Positions 1 to 8,100 of a stretch of 8,655 nt of DNA are shown piece after piece; the stretch's first letter is position 1; each line of letters starts with the position of its first letter. Origin of the DNA: JBBTCX01 sp964494205 (GTDB lineage Bacteria; Planctomycetota; Phycisphaerae; UBA1845); NCBI GenBank assembly GCA_964494205.1, contig CAZBRD010000038.1, forward strand, positions 1-8,655. The letters run 5' to 3'. The notes beneath the pieces were generated by a model that made no database searches, was not told the origin of the DNA, and was given only the letters and a program-made list of their open reading frames with translations. A program made the position numbers and the translations under genes.

Positions 1-51
1 CCCATGTTCAATCGATCCGCCGCGTGAAAAGCAGGGTTTTTCAACGGACTG
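1..51. repeat. Inward-facing end of a probable insertion sequence (left copy of a 51-bp inverted repeat)
   Basis: These 51 bases are the exact reverse complement of positions 8602-8652. The inner tip reads TTTTTCAACGGACTG and ends at 51; identity with the other copy stops abruptly at 52. Tips of the form CAGNCCGTTGAAAAA look like terminal inverted repeats of DDE-transposase insertion sequences, so this is probably the last bases of an element lying to the left of the window. No transposase is visible, so the family cannot be named. The outer limit is set by the window edge, so the repeat may be longer. Alternatives are a long inverted repeat of another kind or an assembly artefact at a contig end. 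Confidence 0.75.
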
Positions 52-57
52 CTAAAT

Positions 58-672
58 TTGCGCCACACGGAAGGACACCTACATACGGGTGATCAAATCA
101 ACATCAGCCGAGTTTTCATCAATGGACTGCCAAATACCCACACGCCGGAAGAGGCATTCCACTACATCTATGCCGTCCTTCATAGCCCAGCGTATCGCAG
201 GCGATACATGGAGTCTCTTAGGCTCGATTTTCCGCGCATTCCGTTGCCTACAACCGCCGAGATCTTCCATGCATTGGTGCGCATAGGTTGTGAGCTCGTA
301 CGTCTTCATCTTATGGAATCTCCCGATTTAGAACAGCTCAATAGTTCATACAAGGGGCGTTACGATCCGCAGGTAGAGACAATCACCTACGTCAATGGCG
401 TTGTCTGGCTGGATAAGAATCAGACGTGCGGCTTCGCCGGTGTGCCTGAAGCTGTCTGGAATTTCCACATTGGCGGTTACCAAGTCTGCGAGAAGTGGCT
501 TAAAGACCGCAAGGGTCGCTGCCTCAGCGCCGACGACATCACACACTACCAAAAGATCGTCGTTGCCCTCAACGAAACCATCCGCCTCATGGCCGAAATC
601 GACAAGGTGATCGACTCGCACGGCGGCTGGCCGGGGGCGTTTGTAACCAATCCGAAAAAGGACCAGAAATGA
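58..672 (+). CDS. C-terminal remnant of a type ISP restriction-modification enzyme (5'-truncated)
   Basis: The 204 residues match from memory the C-terminal specificity region of type ISP (single-polypeptide, LlaBIII-like) restriction-modification enzymes. Signatures are EEAFHYIYAVLHSPAYRRRY at 31-50, LDFPRIPLP at 56-64, and GVPEAVWNFHIGGYQVCEKW at 128-147. The latter runs on into LKDRKGR, HYQKIVVALNETIRLMAEID at 163-182 and GGWP at 189-192. Intact enzymes are usually well over 1000 residues, with nuclease, helicase and adenine methyltransferase modules before this domain. None of those remain, so neither cutting nor methylation is expected from this fragment. The TTG start at 58 is nominal; the frame is open back to 28, inside the insertion-sequence end, and host-type sequence starts at 52. 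It overlaps the next gene by ATGA (669-672). The family call is confident; whether the fragment is translated is unknown. Confidence 0.85.
   Translation: MRHTEGHLHTGDQINISRVFINGLPNTHTPEEAFHYIYAVLHSPAYRRRYMESLRLDFPRIPLPTTAEIFHALVRIGCELVRLHLMESPDLEQLNSSYKGRYDPQVETITYVNGVVWLDKNQTCGFAGVPEAVWNFHIGGYQVCEKWLKDRKGRCLSADDITHYQKIVVALNETIRLMAEIDKVIDSHGGWPGAFVTNPKKDQK
655..662 (+). promoter_or_regulatory. Ribosome binding site of the CBS-HEPN gene
   Basis: AAAAAGGA lies six bases before ATG 669, inside the last codons of the restriction-modification gene. With the ATGA stop-start overlap, it supports the start at 669 and translational coupling to the upstream gene. Confidence 0.6.
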
Positions 673-1706
673 GTGCTCCTGAACAACTGATCCAGGTGGC
701 GACGGCTGCCAAGGAAAAAGGGCCAGTACGTCTCTCGCCTAGGCAGCTTCTGGCTTACTATGGAAACTCGCGGCGCGGGAAATATGTCGTGTCGGGTATC
801 CGTAGGGACCTCAAGAAACTCGGCGTCCAAACCGACCCGGATTTTGAGTACGTCTGGATTGACGGCTCGATGAGATTGGTTCCACTTAAGAGTGAGCAAC
901 CTGCCAAGCAGTCCAAACCAAAAGCCCTACAGGAAGAAACGGTCATTGGAAAAGCAGAACTTCCGGATGTATCACCATCTCACCGAATTAGCCGGCTGAA
1001 GGCGGCCAATACGAAACCAGTCACTGTGAAACCAACCGACAAGCTGGAAACGGCAGTTACGCTGATGATGTCACACGACTTTTCGCAGTTGCCAGTAATG
1101 ACCACTGAGCGGGAAGTAAAGGGAATCATCAGTTGGAGATCGATCGGCAACCGATTAGTGTTGAACCAAAAATGCGAGGTCGTTCGCGAATGCATGGAGC
1201 CTCACCACGAGGTTCGCGACACTGCGTCGATGTTCGACGTAATCCGGCAGTTGGGGAAATACGAGTGCGTTTTGGTACGTGATTCATCTGGTATCATCAC
1301 GGGAATCGTAACGGCGGCGGATATTAGTGAGCAGTTCCAGTTGATTTCTGAGCCATTCATTTTGCTTGGCGATATTGAGAATGACCTTCGTCGTCTAGTT
1401 GAGAGATCGTTCTCTCTTGAGGAGATCAAGAAGGCCCGAGATTCGGCAGATGAGTCGAGGAAAGTAGAATCGGCCGCCGATTTGACCTTCGGCGAGTATG
1501 TCCGGCTACTCGAGAACACCGATAATTGGACGAAGCTCAAGTTGTCTCTCGACCGTGTCGTGTTCACGAAGGCGCTAAACGATGTGCGCGAGATTCGGAA
1601 TGACGTAATGCACTTTGACCCGGATGGAGTAGCCGACGATGCGCAAAAGGCATTGCGTCAGTTTGCGGCGTTTCTTGAGCGATTGGAGACTCTAAGGGCT
1701 CGTTGA
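669..1706 (+). CDS. CBS-pair protein with N-terminal DNA-binding-like domain and C-terminal HEPN-like domain
   Basis: This 345-residue protein has three visible parts. Residues about 20-72 (LLAYYGNSRRGKYVV, then IRRDLKKLGV and DFEYVWIDG) resemble a small winged-helix-like domain I associate with defence-linked CBS proteins. Residues about 106-228 are two CBS motifs: one ending near VKGIISWRSIG (150-160), the second with the typical GIITGIVTAADIS (208-220). CBS pairs commonly bind adenosine nucleotides. Residues about 229-343 are mostly helical and contain RNDVMH (R310, N311, H315), which fits the R(N)x4-6H signature of HEPN domains, many of which are RNases or nucleotide-modifying toxins. The start codon overlaps the stop of the type ISP gene, which argues for co-expression and a shared role. 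I infer a nucleotide-sensing effector or regulator of that system. A non-catalytic HEPN adaptor is the main alternative. No frameshift is seen, so it appears intact although its partner is truncated. Confidence 0.85.
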   Translation: MSAPEQLIQVATAAKEKGPVRLSPRQLLAYYGNSRRGKYVVSGIRRDLKKLGVQTDPDFEYVWIDGSMRLVPLKSEQPAKQSKPKALQEETVIGKAELPDVSPSHRISRLKAANTKPVTVKPTDKLETAVTLMMSHDFSQLPVMTTEREVKGIISWRSIGNRLVLNQKCEVVRECMEPHHEVRDTASMFDVIRQLGKYECVLVRDSSGIITGIVTAADISEQFQLISEPFILLGDIENDLRRLVERSFSLEEIKKARDSADESRKVESAADLTFGEYVRLLENTDNWTKLKLSLDRVVFTKALNDVREIRNDVMHFDPDGVADDAQKALRQFAAFLERLETLRAR

Positions 1707-1712
1707 TGCGGC

Positions 1713-1732
1713 ACGACCATCCTACTGGTCGT
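1713..1732. terminator. Possible hairpin between converging genes
   Basis: ACGACCA (1713-1719) and TGGTCGT (1726-1732) form a perfect 7-bp stem with a 6-base loop, seven bases after the stop of the CBS-HEPN gene. There is no T-rich run after it on either strand, so it is a weak candidate for an intrinsic terminator. Its place between converging genes (stops at 1706 and 1799) is what supports it. Confidence 0.35.
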
Positions 1733-1798
1733 AATCATCGCACCGCCCGCTGTTTCAAATACGAGCCGTCGATGCCCCACTCTAATCGACGCGAAGGC

Positions 1799-3445
1799 CT
1801 ATTGGTCGCATGAAACCATCGCGCGAGCAATGTTGTCTTCTGTTTGCGAACTTAGTTCACGTTCCGAGTCAATCCGACCAAAGCGATCGTGAGCGCCTAA
1901 GGCCTCGACGTCATTAGGTACGGCCCCATTGACCGAAACACGGTTAGTCATTCGGGATCGATTTTCCGGATCACCACAATGTTCGGATGTAAATTCGAGG
2001 TACACAATGAACTGAATCGTTAGCCGATCTCCCGATTGGGCGTCAGGCTCACAGGTCTCGATCGGCCGTAGCACTCCCAACCGTCGAGGCTGACCGCCGA
2101 ACGCACCGTTGATGAAACCAGATGCGGAGAGAGTAAAGAAAATCGGGTTGAGTCCAAGGCCCGCCGCCACTGGCGGAGTGACAGCAATGCCCTGCTCGGC
2201 CCCCTGAGGATACATTGTGGCGTGAAATGTTCCGGGAACAAACTCGGCCGATAGCCCATCACCAAAGTTCAACCAGTCAGTGAGCGTGACATCAAGTGCC
2301 ACATCGCCCGTGTTCTCAATTTCCACCTGCACTTCGACGTACGTGCCATCTGTAACATCAATCATCGGATTCCAGTCTTGGAAGGGCGTACCCGCTTCGC
2401 GAATCAAGGTGCGAGTCTCGATATGAGGTTCAATACGGTTAAGTAATGCAAACACGCGATCATCGTGCGACTGATCACCCATGGCCGAACTTGTCGTAGC
2501 CACAACCATGTTCCCAAGGCGGTGGCGAATAGTTTTCGCATCAGCATCCAGAAAACGAATCGCCACCTGACTGTCAATCCGATTTATGAGGATCTCTATA
2601 TCGTCGTTGCCTAACCCATCGGCGAACAAAACGTCATCACGACCACGGGCCGCGATTTCAGCGCAGGTTGCTCCAATGCGCGGAAACGTCTCAATGGTAT
2701 CGAGGGCCAGGCTATCAGAATCAATTTCTACCGGGGATTGGTGGTGCTGATACAGCGTGATAGTGAAATCAGCGGGCATGGCCGCGTCGCCGATGCTCTC
2801 AGCGCAGGTGAAGAGATGTAGCATGATTGAGTCGAGTCCTTCACTGAACAGCGGGACTGGCTGGGCGGGGTGCCATCGGCTGCTGGCGCCCAAGCCGATC
2901 GAGCACGGATCTCCATCACCGTCCGCGTCAAATGGAACCATGATATGCTGCGGTAGATCGGGCGCTGTCAATAGCTTTACTTCATCGCTGAACACGTCCC
3001 CATCTCCATTGGCGATGTTGATGCCCACGGCGAGCCAACTATCATCTTCGGAAGGCGGGTCTATCACGCCGTCCGAGTCGGGCACATAAACCACTGAGAT
3101 ATCGCCGACGTTGATGGGGGAATGCATGAACCGCAGGTTGGGAGTAGCTTCGTTATCTAACGGTTCATCTTGAAACCCATCTTCTCCTGGCGCGGGACCA
3201 TCTGCCCAATTGTCAACCTGATTTACTGATGCGGCCCCCGGTGAGGTAGCGTCGATCAATTCCAGCAGGTCAGAGAAGTCTGACAGGTTTCCGTCCATTT
3301 GCGGGCGTGGCAAGGCATTGCCCCGCAACTGAACTGGAGTTGCCGATTTCTGCATGAGAGGACCGGAAACCGGAGTTCGTCCTCCTGCATTCACCGAAGA
3401 GGTCATGAGGGCTGACATTGAAACGACTATAAGCATTCGATACAT
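1799..3445 (-). CDS. Secreted protein with DUF11-like domain, function unknown
   Basis: I do not recognise a specific family for the whole protein. The start at 3445 gives 548 residues and is preferred over an upstream in-frame ATG at 3499, for two reasons: a strong AAGGAG lies six bases before it, and it places a clean signal peptide first (MYRMLIVVSMSALMTSSVNA, probable cleavage after residue 20). The mature part begins with an acidic, Pro/Gly-rich stretch. It carries acidic loops such as DADGDGD (173-179) that could bind calcium. Residues about 362-507 look like a DUF11-type beta-sandwich (VEIENTGDVALDVTLTDWL), a module of bacterial surface proteins. There is no PEP-CTERM tail, membrane anchor or dockerin. 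The likely location is extracellular or periplasmic. It follows the lipoprotein gene on the same strand after 159 bases, so joint transcription is possible but not shown. Confidence 0.75.
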   Translation of the reverse strand: MYRMLIVVSMSALMTSSVNAGGRTPVSGPLMQKSATPVQLRGNALPRPQMDGNLSDFSDLLELIDATSPGAASVNQVDNWADGPAPGEDGFQDEPLDNEATPNLRFMHSPINVGDISVVYVPDSDGVIDPPSEDDSWLAVGINIANGDGDVFSDEVKLLTAPDLPQHIMVPFDADGDGDPCSIGLGASSRWHPAQPVPLFSEGLDSIMLHLFTCAESIGDAAMPADFTITLYQHHQSPVEIDSDSLALDTIETFPRIGATCAEIAARGRDDVLFADGLGNDDIEILINRIDSQVAIRFLDADAKTIRHRLGNMVVATTSSAMGDQSHDDRVFALLNRIEPHIETRTLIREAGTPFQDWNPMIDVTDGTYVEVQVEIENTGDVALDVTLTDWLNFGDGLSAEFVPGTFHATMYPQGAEQGIAVTPPVAAGLGLNPIFFTLSASGFINGAFGGQPRRLGVLRPIETCEPDAQSGDRLTIQFIVYLEFTSEHCGDPENRSRMTNRVSVNGAVPNDVEALGAHDRFGRIDSERELSSQTEDNIARAMVSCDQ

Positions 3446-3451
3446 ATTTCT

Positions 3452-3457
3452 CTCCTT
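3452..3457 (-). promoter_or_regulatory. Ribosome binding site that sets the start at 3445
   Basis: On the minus strand AAGGAG is followed by six bases and then ATG (3445-3443). It decides for the shorter start of the secreted 548-residue protein, because the 18 extra residues of the longer reading would sit in front of the signal peptide. Confidence 0.7.
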
Positions 3458-3604
3458 AGTCACCGATTTGGTCGTGTCATTGGCCGAGCAGAGGGGCAAT
3501 ACTGATCACTACGCGCACTAGAAAACAGCCACGGCACTTATCTGCCCACAACGAGAGCCGAAAAACGAACAAGGATTCACGCAGGAATTCAGCCACAGGC
3601 CGGA

Positions 3605-4201
3605 TCACGGCGACAGCATGGCGTGACATGACATGTCCATTGAGATGGTACCGCGGTTGTCGCTCAGCAGGCCTTGGTAAGTGCGTTCCAAGCCCGCTCC
3701 GCTAATGCGATGCGTTTCCCTCAGTTCAATCCTGAACTCGGTTGCACCGCAATCGCTGCAATCGGTTCCTACGGCACAGAGCGAAGGCTCATCGCACTCA
3801 CCATCGTCGGCAAAGTAACAACTGTCCGAGCAGATATAGGATTCCGCTTCGCCAGTAACAAAAACTCCTTCAGCGTTGGCAGTAACTTCGGAGACACGAA
3901 TCTCTACGCTTCCGGCGATGGCGGTGTTGAAGGTAAGCAGCAGGCCCTCACGAACTTCCTCTTCTCCCCACGTAGGTAGTCCATTCTCCGTAATCGTTGA
4001 AGCGATTTGCGCGTTGTTCGTTTGGTTTTGGACGGAACCACCGTACGACGTCGTCGAAGTGCATGTGTTTTGTCCGGAATAAACACCGGATCTCAAGGGT
4101 GAGTTGGCTACCGGATCGCCCGGCCCCTGAACTGAGCCGCATCCGCCGACACAAACCATTGCCAAGATCGTAATTATTGAATTCTTCTCGTGTGCTGACA
4201 T
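3605..4201 (-). CDS. Lipoprotein with a six-cysteine LNR-like motif
   Basis: Starting at 4201 gives 198 residues with a lipoprotein signal: a charged start (MSAHEKN), a hydrophobic stretch, and a VGGC lipobox with the lipidated cysteine at residue 21. A longer reading from 4333 would add 44 residues of non-signal sequence and is rejected. An AAAGGA lies just upstream of 4201. The middle region is Thr/Ser/Asn/Gln-rich and then forms beta-strand-like segments. Residues 124-151 hold six cysteines spaced C-x3-C-x7-C-x5-C-x5-C-x2-C around DDGECD and GTDCSDCG. This resembles a small disulfide, metal-binding motif of the Lin-12/Notch-repeat type that I have seen in planctomycete and myxobacterial exported proteins. 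It is probably anchored in an envelope membrane. Binding partner and function are unknown. Confidence 0.72.
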   Translation of the reverse strand: MSAHEKNSIITILAMVCVGGCGSVQGPGDPVANSPLRSGVYSGQNTCTSTTSYGGSVQNQTNNAQIASTITENGLPTWGEEEVREGLLLTFNTAIAGSVEIRVSEVTANAEGVFVTGEAESYICSDSCYFADDGECDEPSLCAVGTDCSDCGATEFRIELRETHRISGAGLERTYQGLLSDNRGTISMDMSCHAMLSP

Positions 4202-4203
4202 AC

Positions 4204-4217
4204 CGAAAGTCCTTTCG
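4204..4217 (-). promoter_or_regulatory. Ribosome binding site inside a small inverted repeat
   Basis: On the minus strand CGAAAGGACTTTCG is a perfect 6+6 inverted repeat with GA in the centre, ending three bases before ATG 4201. The Shine-Dalgarno-like AAAGGA lies within it. As RNA it could form a 5-bp stem with a GGAC loop, or as DNA be a small operator. It supports the start at 4201; a regulatory role is only inferred. Confidence 0.4.
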
Positions 4218-4506
4218 ATTCTTGAACCTAGACTGTTCCAGCCCGTCTTACCTTCAACTCCGCCGGCGACATCTGGACACTTGCCTCTGCTCGTAAAGCT
4301 CAAGACGCAGCCCCATGTCACGAATTCAACCAAGAATGTGACTCAGCCCGCGAAAGAGTCAGGACTCCGAGCTACTTCTCGCGACAACGCGTGATGAAGA
4401 GCGTTTTTTGTGGCTTTACATCTCGACATGGCCCGTAACGCGTGTGGCGGGCAACTGGAATTGGTTGGTCATGAGCACCAGTCTGCGACTGACCGGCAAC
4501 GTAACT

Positions 4507-4514
4507 AAAGGAGA
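4507..4514 (+). promoter_or_regulatory. Ribosome binding site of the RDD gene
   Basis: AAAGGAGA lies six bases before ATG 4521. It is a strong Shine-Dalgarno sequence and supports this start. Confidence 0.7.
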
Positions 4515-4520
4515 ACAACC

Positions 4521-5015
4521 ATGAACTGTCCGAACTGCCAAGGTGAAATCGTCCCCGATTCCTACTTTTGCCAATGGTGCAACGAGTTCCTCGCCAAGCC
4601 CGCTTCGGGCACGAAGGCGAATCTGTTTAGGAGATGGGTGGCGCTGGCGATCGATCCTTTCGTTGCCATTGCGAGTGTGTTTCTTGGCTGGGGAATAGTC
4701 GGTGCGGCGCTTGTTGGCGTATCAGAGTCGCTCATGGTGGTAGCTGTAATCGTCTTCACTTTGGCGTACGTTGTATGGTTCTTGAGCCTGTTGCGAAGCG
4801 GCCAAACGCCAGGAAAGAGGTTGCTCGGACTGCGCGTTGTCAACCAGCAGACTGGACAAATACCCGGGTTTGGCAAGATGTTTCTTCGGGAAGTGGTAGG
4901 CCGCTTTGTAAGCGGTTTGTTCTTGGGCCTCGGCTACTTCTGGGCCATCTTTGACAAGAACGCGCAGGCCTGGCATGACAAGCTGGCGGGAACGGTCGTC
5001 GTCAAGGGTGGTTGA
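4521..5015 (+). CDS. Zinc-ribbon RDD family membrane protein
   Basis: The 164-residue protein opens with a zinc ribbon: C3, C6, C17 and C20 in CPNC and CQWC pairs. An RDD domain follows. FRRWVALAIDPFV (36-48) carries the family's arginine and first aspartate. Hydrophobic segments lie at about 46-65, 70-91 and 127-143. The loop GQTPGKRLLGLRVV (94-107) and the tail QAWHDKLAGTVVV (149-161) are typical of the family. It should sit in the inner membrane with the zinc ribbon in the cytoplasm. RDD proteins have been linked to ion transport or envelope functions, but the role of this fused form is not established. It is a single gene with its own strong ribosome binding site, followed by a hairpin terminator. 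Confidence 0.9.
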   Translation: MNCPNCQGEIVPDSYFCQWCNEFLAKPASGTKANLFRRWVALAIDPFVAIASVFLGWGIVGAALVGVSESLMVVAVIVFTLAYVVWFLSLLRSGQTPGKRLLGLRVVNQQTGQIPGFGKMFLREVVGRFVSGLFLGLGYFWAIFDKNAQAWHDKLAGTVVVKGG

Positions 5016-5057
5016 TTCGAGGCGTCGGGACCATCGTCGGCGGCGTGAAAAGGAACT

Positions 5058-5093
5058 GATCACGGCTGGGCTCTACCAGACCCAGCCGTGATC
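5058..5093. terminator. Bidirectional hairpin terminator
   Basis: GATCACGGCTGGG (5058-5070) and CCCAGCCGTGATC (5081-5093) form a perfect 13-bp stem with a 10-base loop. It lies between the stops of two converging genes (5015 plus, 5120 minus). On the minus strand the stem is followed by AGTTCCTTTTC, a modest T-rich tail; on the plus strand no T run follows. It probably ends transcription from the minus-strand gene, and perhaps from both sides. Confidence 0.75.
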
Positions 5094-5119
5094 GCGAATC
5101 TTGAAACAGAAGATTGGTT

Positions 5120-8100
5120 TTACTCAGGTCCAACGAAACAATTCAGGAAGAGTGCGAAATCTGCAAGGTCAATCATATTGTTGCACGCTAAATCGAAGGC
5201 TGCGCAATTTGGCCATAGGTTCGATTCGAGACATGCCTGGTAAGCTGCAAAATCGGTGAGGTCGCTCATCATCGAACACTGTCCAGAGGTCGTCCGAAGT
5301 ATTGAAATCGGAAGGGCCAGATTCCCGTTGTTGATCAGCGTTGCCGTTGCGGCCGGCTGGATCGGCGGCGACATCGACCACGTGACATTCGCCGGAATGC
5401 GGGCTAGTGTCGCGACTGAGAAAAGCGGTCTATTCTCACCAAATGGCGCCACATTGAACTCATGGTTATCAAGCAATCGGGGAACGGAGAATCCGGCGAC
5501 GAACAAATCACCATTGTTCGGATTCTCGCTGATTGAAGTGATCGCGGAGCTACAACCCTCCGTCGGAGCATATGAATTCTCGCAAGGCGGAGGGGCAATG
5601 TCGACAACTCCCTTAAACACCGGCGTGCCCGAAACATCGAATCGGAAGATGCGCGTCGGGGCATCGGCCGTCTGGCCGGAGCCGGATGCGAGATAGACGT
5701 ATGATTCTGCGCTCGAGCGCGAAGCTGTCAGTGCGACGGGCGCTTCGTGCGGTAAATCTTCGGGAAGTATTGCTTTGAGATCGTCGATTTCCTCGAATGT
5801 CTTATCGTTGGCGAGCAACCCTGTTGATTCATCAAATACGATCAACCAATCATTGTCATTGTATTCCTGGGCGCTTGTGACGATTACGCGCGATCCATCG
5901 CCGCTTACTTCAATCTCACGAATCCGTCTGCGATCAGTTTCGGGCGTCATTCCACAGGCTGCGGGAGTCGAGACAAGTTGATAGAGCGTTTCAACTACGT
6001 ACTGGCAGTCGCTATCGCAGTTCGGGTTCAAAAGTCTCAACTTTGCTGCCGCCTTCTGGGCGACGCCCTCTATCTCGTCTATCCACGTTGCCACCAGCAC
6101 GGGGGCCACGTAAACAATCTGGGGATCCGTCGGATGAAATGCGGCGTCAGTGATTGGCGCGAACACGGGTTGCGAGCTGTTGCAGCTCCGGCCCGCGTCG
6201 GTGCCGACATGAACGACATTGTTACCAAAAACTTGATGCCCCGATGGGGCGACACGAACGCCGTCACGCAATCGGATTATCCCCTCCGATGAGTGAATTT
6301 GGTAAACCTCGCCCATCGCGTTTTGCACGAGTCGGCCATTACCCTTCGAACGTCCGCTTGATGGGCATTGGGCAGGAGCAAGGATCGTGCCATCGTCGCT
6401 TATCAGATAGAGTGCATCTGCGGCGCTATTCCCCGGTTCGTTAGTCTTGCCGGCAACGACTAATGTATCACGCGGCAAAGCAATGGCCGGTGGTTCTGAA
6501 GGCCCCATCGAGGGCAGTGCAATATTGCAGGCATGCGAAAACAACATTTGATTATCCAGCAAAGCGTCCCAATTTAGGAGGTCGCCGATATCCACGTATC
6601 CGTCCGATCCGAATACGCTATCGATGCATCCGAAGTCACCGTCGACATTGTTCGATCCTGCGCTAGACCCATACGACCCTAGTACGAGCAGGTAGTCCTC
6701 TGATCCCACGCTATCCTCAGGAGTCAGGTTCCCGCATTGCGATATGCATTCGATCTGTGGATCCCACTTATCAATCCAAATCTGGGCGTTCGCCCCGCGA
6801 AGTTCGAGTTCGACATAAGTGCCACGGTGGAAGTTGAGATCGCCGCGGGGAAATACACCGTGAAACGTGGCCATCTGATCGCTGCCGATCGAACCGCTCC
6901 TGCCCTCTCGCGGTGGATAGACGCGTGCGACTTCGACGAGATGTTCACTTGCATCAGGATCATCACTAAGATAGACGATCAACTCAGCAAGTCCGGTGTC
7001 GGCGTTACTGCCAAAAAGGTACTCAAACTCAATTGTAATTTCGTCTTCACCTGCGCGAGCGAATGCACCCTTGGCGGCGACGGAACTGGCATTCAGCGTT
7101 CGCATGTCCATCACTCCGTTGTTGGGCTGTACGTCGTCGCGCCTTTCGATACGCCCTTCAAGCGGATTTTCTGAATCTGGCTGCTCGTCACTTGGGTCTC
7201 TAAGACGCTTGCGGATTCGTACCACAAATTCCGTATCATTTTCCATCGCAATTTCTATGAGCGAGAAACCGAGCAATGGAATATCAACGATCTCCCCGCC
7301 TTCATCAACAAGTTCTTGGTAATAGAGCCGTTGTAACGCAGTATTCAAGGTTGCCCCCGGACGTAATATCAACTCCTTAACGTACATCGCCTCAGGTAAG
7401 TCGCATTCAGGATGTTCACGATCAGTGAGTGGCGTGAAATCGAAGCCCTGGCGGTTAGTTAAGCTGACCTTCGCCCCCGTTTTGACCTCAAGCTTTTGCA
7501 AGACCCAGGTATCATCATAACCGTTGCTCTCTGCAAGCTGGTACGCACCTGAAGCACCATTGCCAATCGAATTGTCAATGTCGCACGTGCGCAACTCAAG
7601 AAGCTCACCCTGAGTACTTGATACTCCTTGAGTGATGTCTACTTCAATATGATTGCCCTCGATTGTGGGTCGCAAATCGACCGATGGATCAGGGTCAAGA
7701 TCGAGGAAGCGATCACCCTGCGACTTGATTCGATTACACTTTATATGCGCGTTGCCTGACACGAAAAACTCGCCTCCGAAGCCGGGGCTGCTTTCCACAA
7801 GACTAATGTCGTTGTTGATAATTCCGGAGAAGCCCTGAATCGCCGTCGACCTCACCAGGACGTTAGCATTCTGAATTGTAGCGTCGTGCACGAGTAAGCC
7901 GCCCTCCACAGTAATGGATCCCCATTCATCACCACTAAGTGGATCAGTACACTCGCCAACCGTATCGCTTAGATCGATGGTCGCGTTACGCACTTTTAAG
8001 ATTGCGCCGGGGAAAATCCATATCGAGCCACCTCCATTGACATCACAAGCCAGCGTCGATGGAGGTGCAAATCCCCAGTCCCCTGCCTCCCAGTAGTCGA

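Larger units (their letters stand above)
4202..4520. other. Divergent intergenic region (319 bases), promoters expected
   Basis: This stretch separates the starts of the lipoprotein gene (minus) and the RDD gene (plus), so it should hold both promoters. I see no convincing -35/-10 pair on either strand. Small symmetric sequences are present: CAGTC-TGC-GACTG at 4479-4491, and AACGC/GCGTT at 4386-4405 followed by a T run. No coding sequence or RNA gene is apparent. Confidence 0.5.

Noticed and set aside
1202..1567. 121-residue minus-strand open frame opposite the CBS-HEPN gene
   Set aside because: Serine/arginine-rich composition and full overlap with a clear gene mark it as an antisense shadow.
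4202..4333. N-terminal extension of the lipoprotein gene to 4333
   Set aside because: It would put 44 unrelated residues ahead of a clear lipoprotein signal and lipobox; the ribosome binding site supports 4201.
4386..4409. Terminator-like AACGC/GCGTT stem followed by a T run
   Set aside because: The stem is only 5 bp with a 10-base loop and no plus-strand gene ends nearby.
5256..5696. 146-residue plus-strand open frame inside the large secreted protein gene
   Set aside because: It lies wholly opposite a long coherent coding frame and has no recognisable domain or convincing ribosome binding site.
6737..7174. 145-residue plus-strand open frame
   Set aside because: It is antisense to the beta-sandwich region of the large secreted protein, with no family resemblance.
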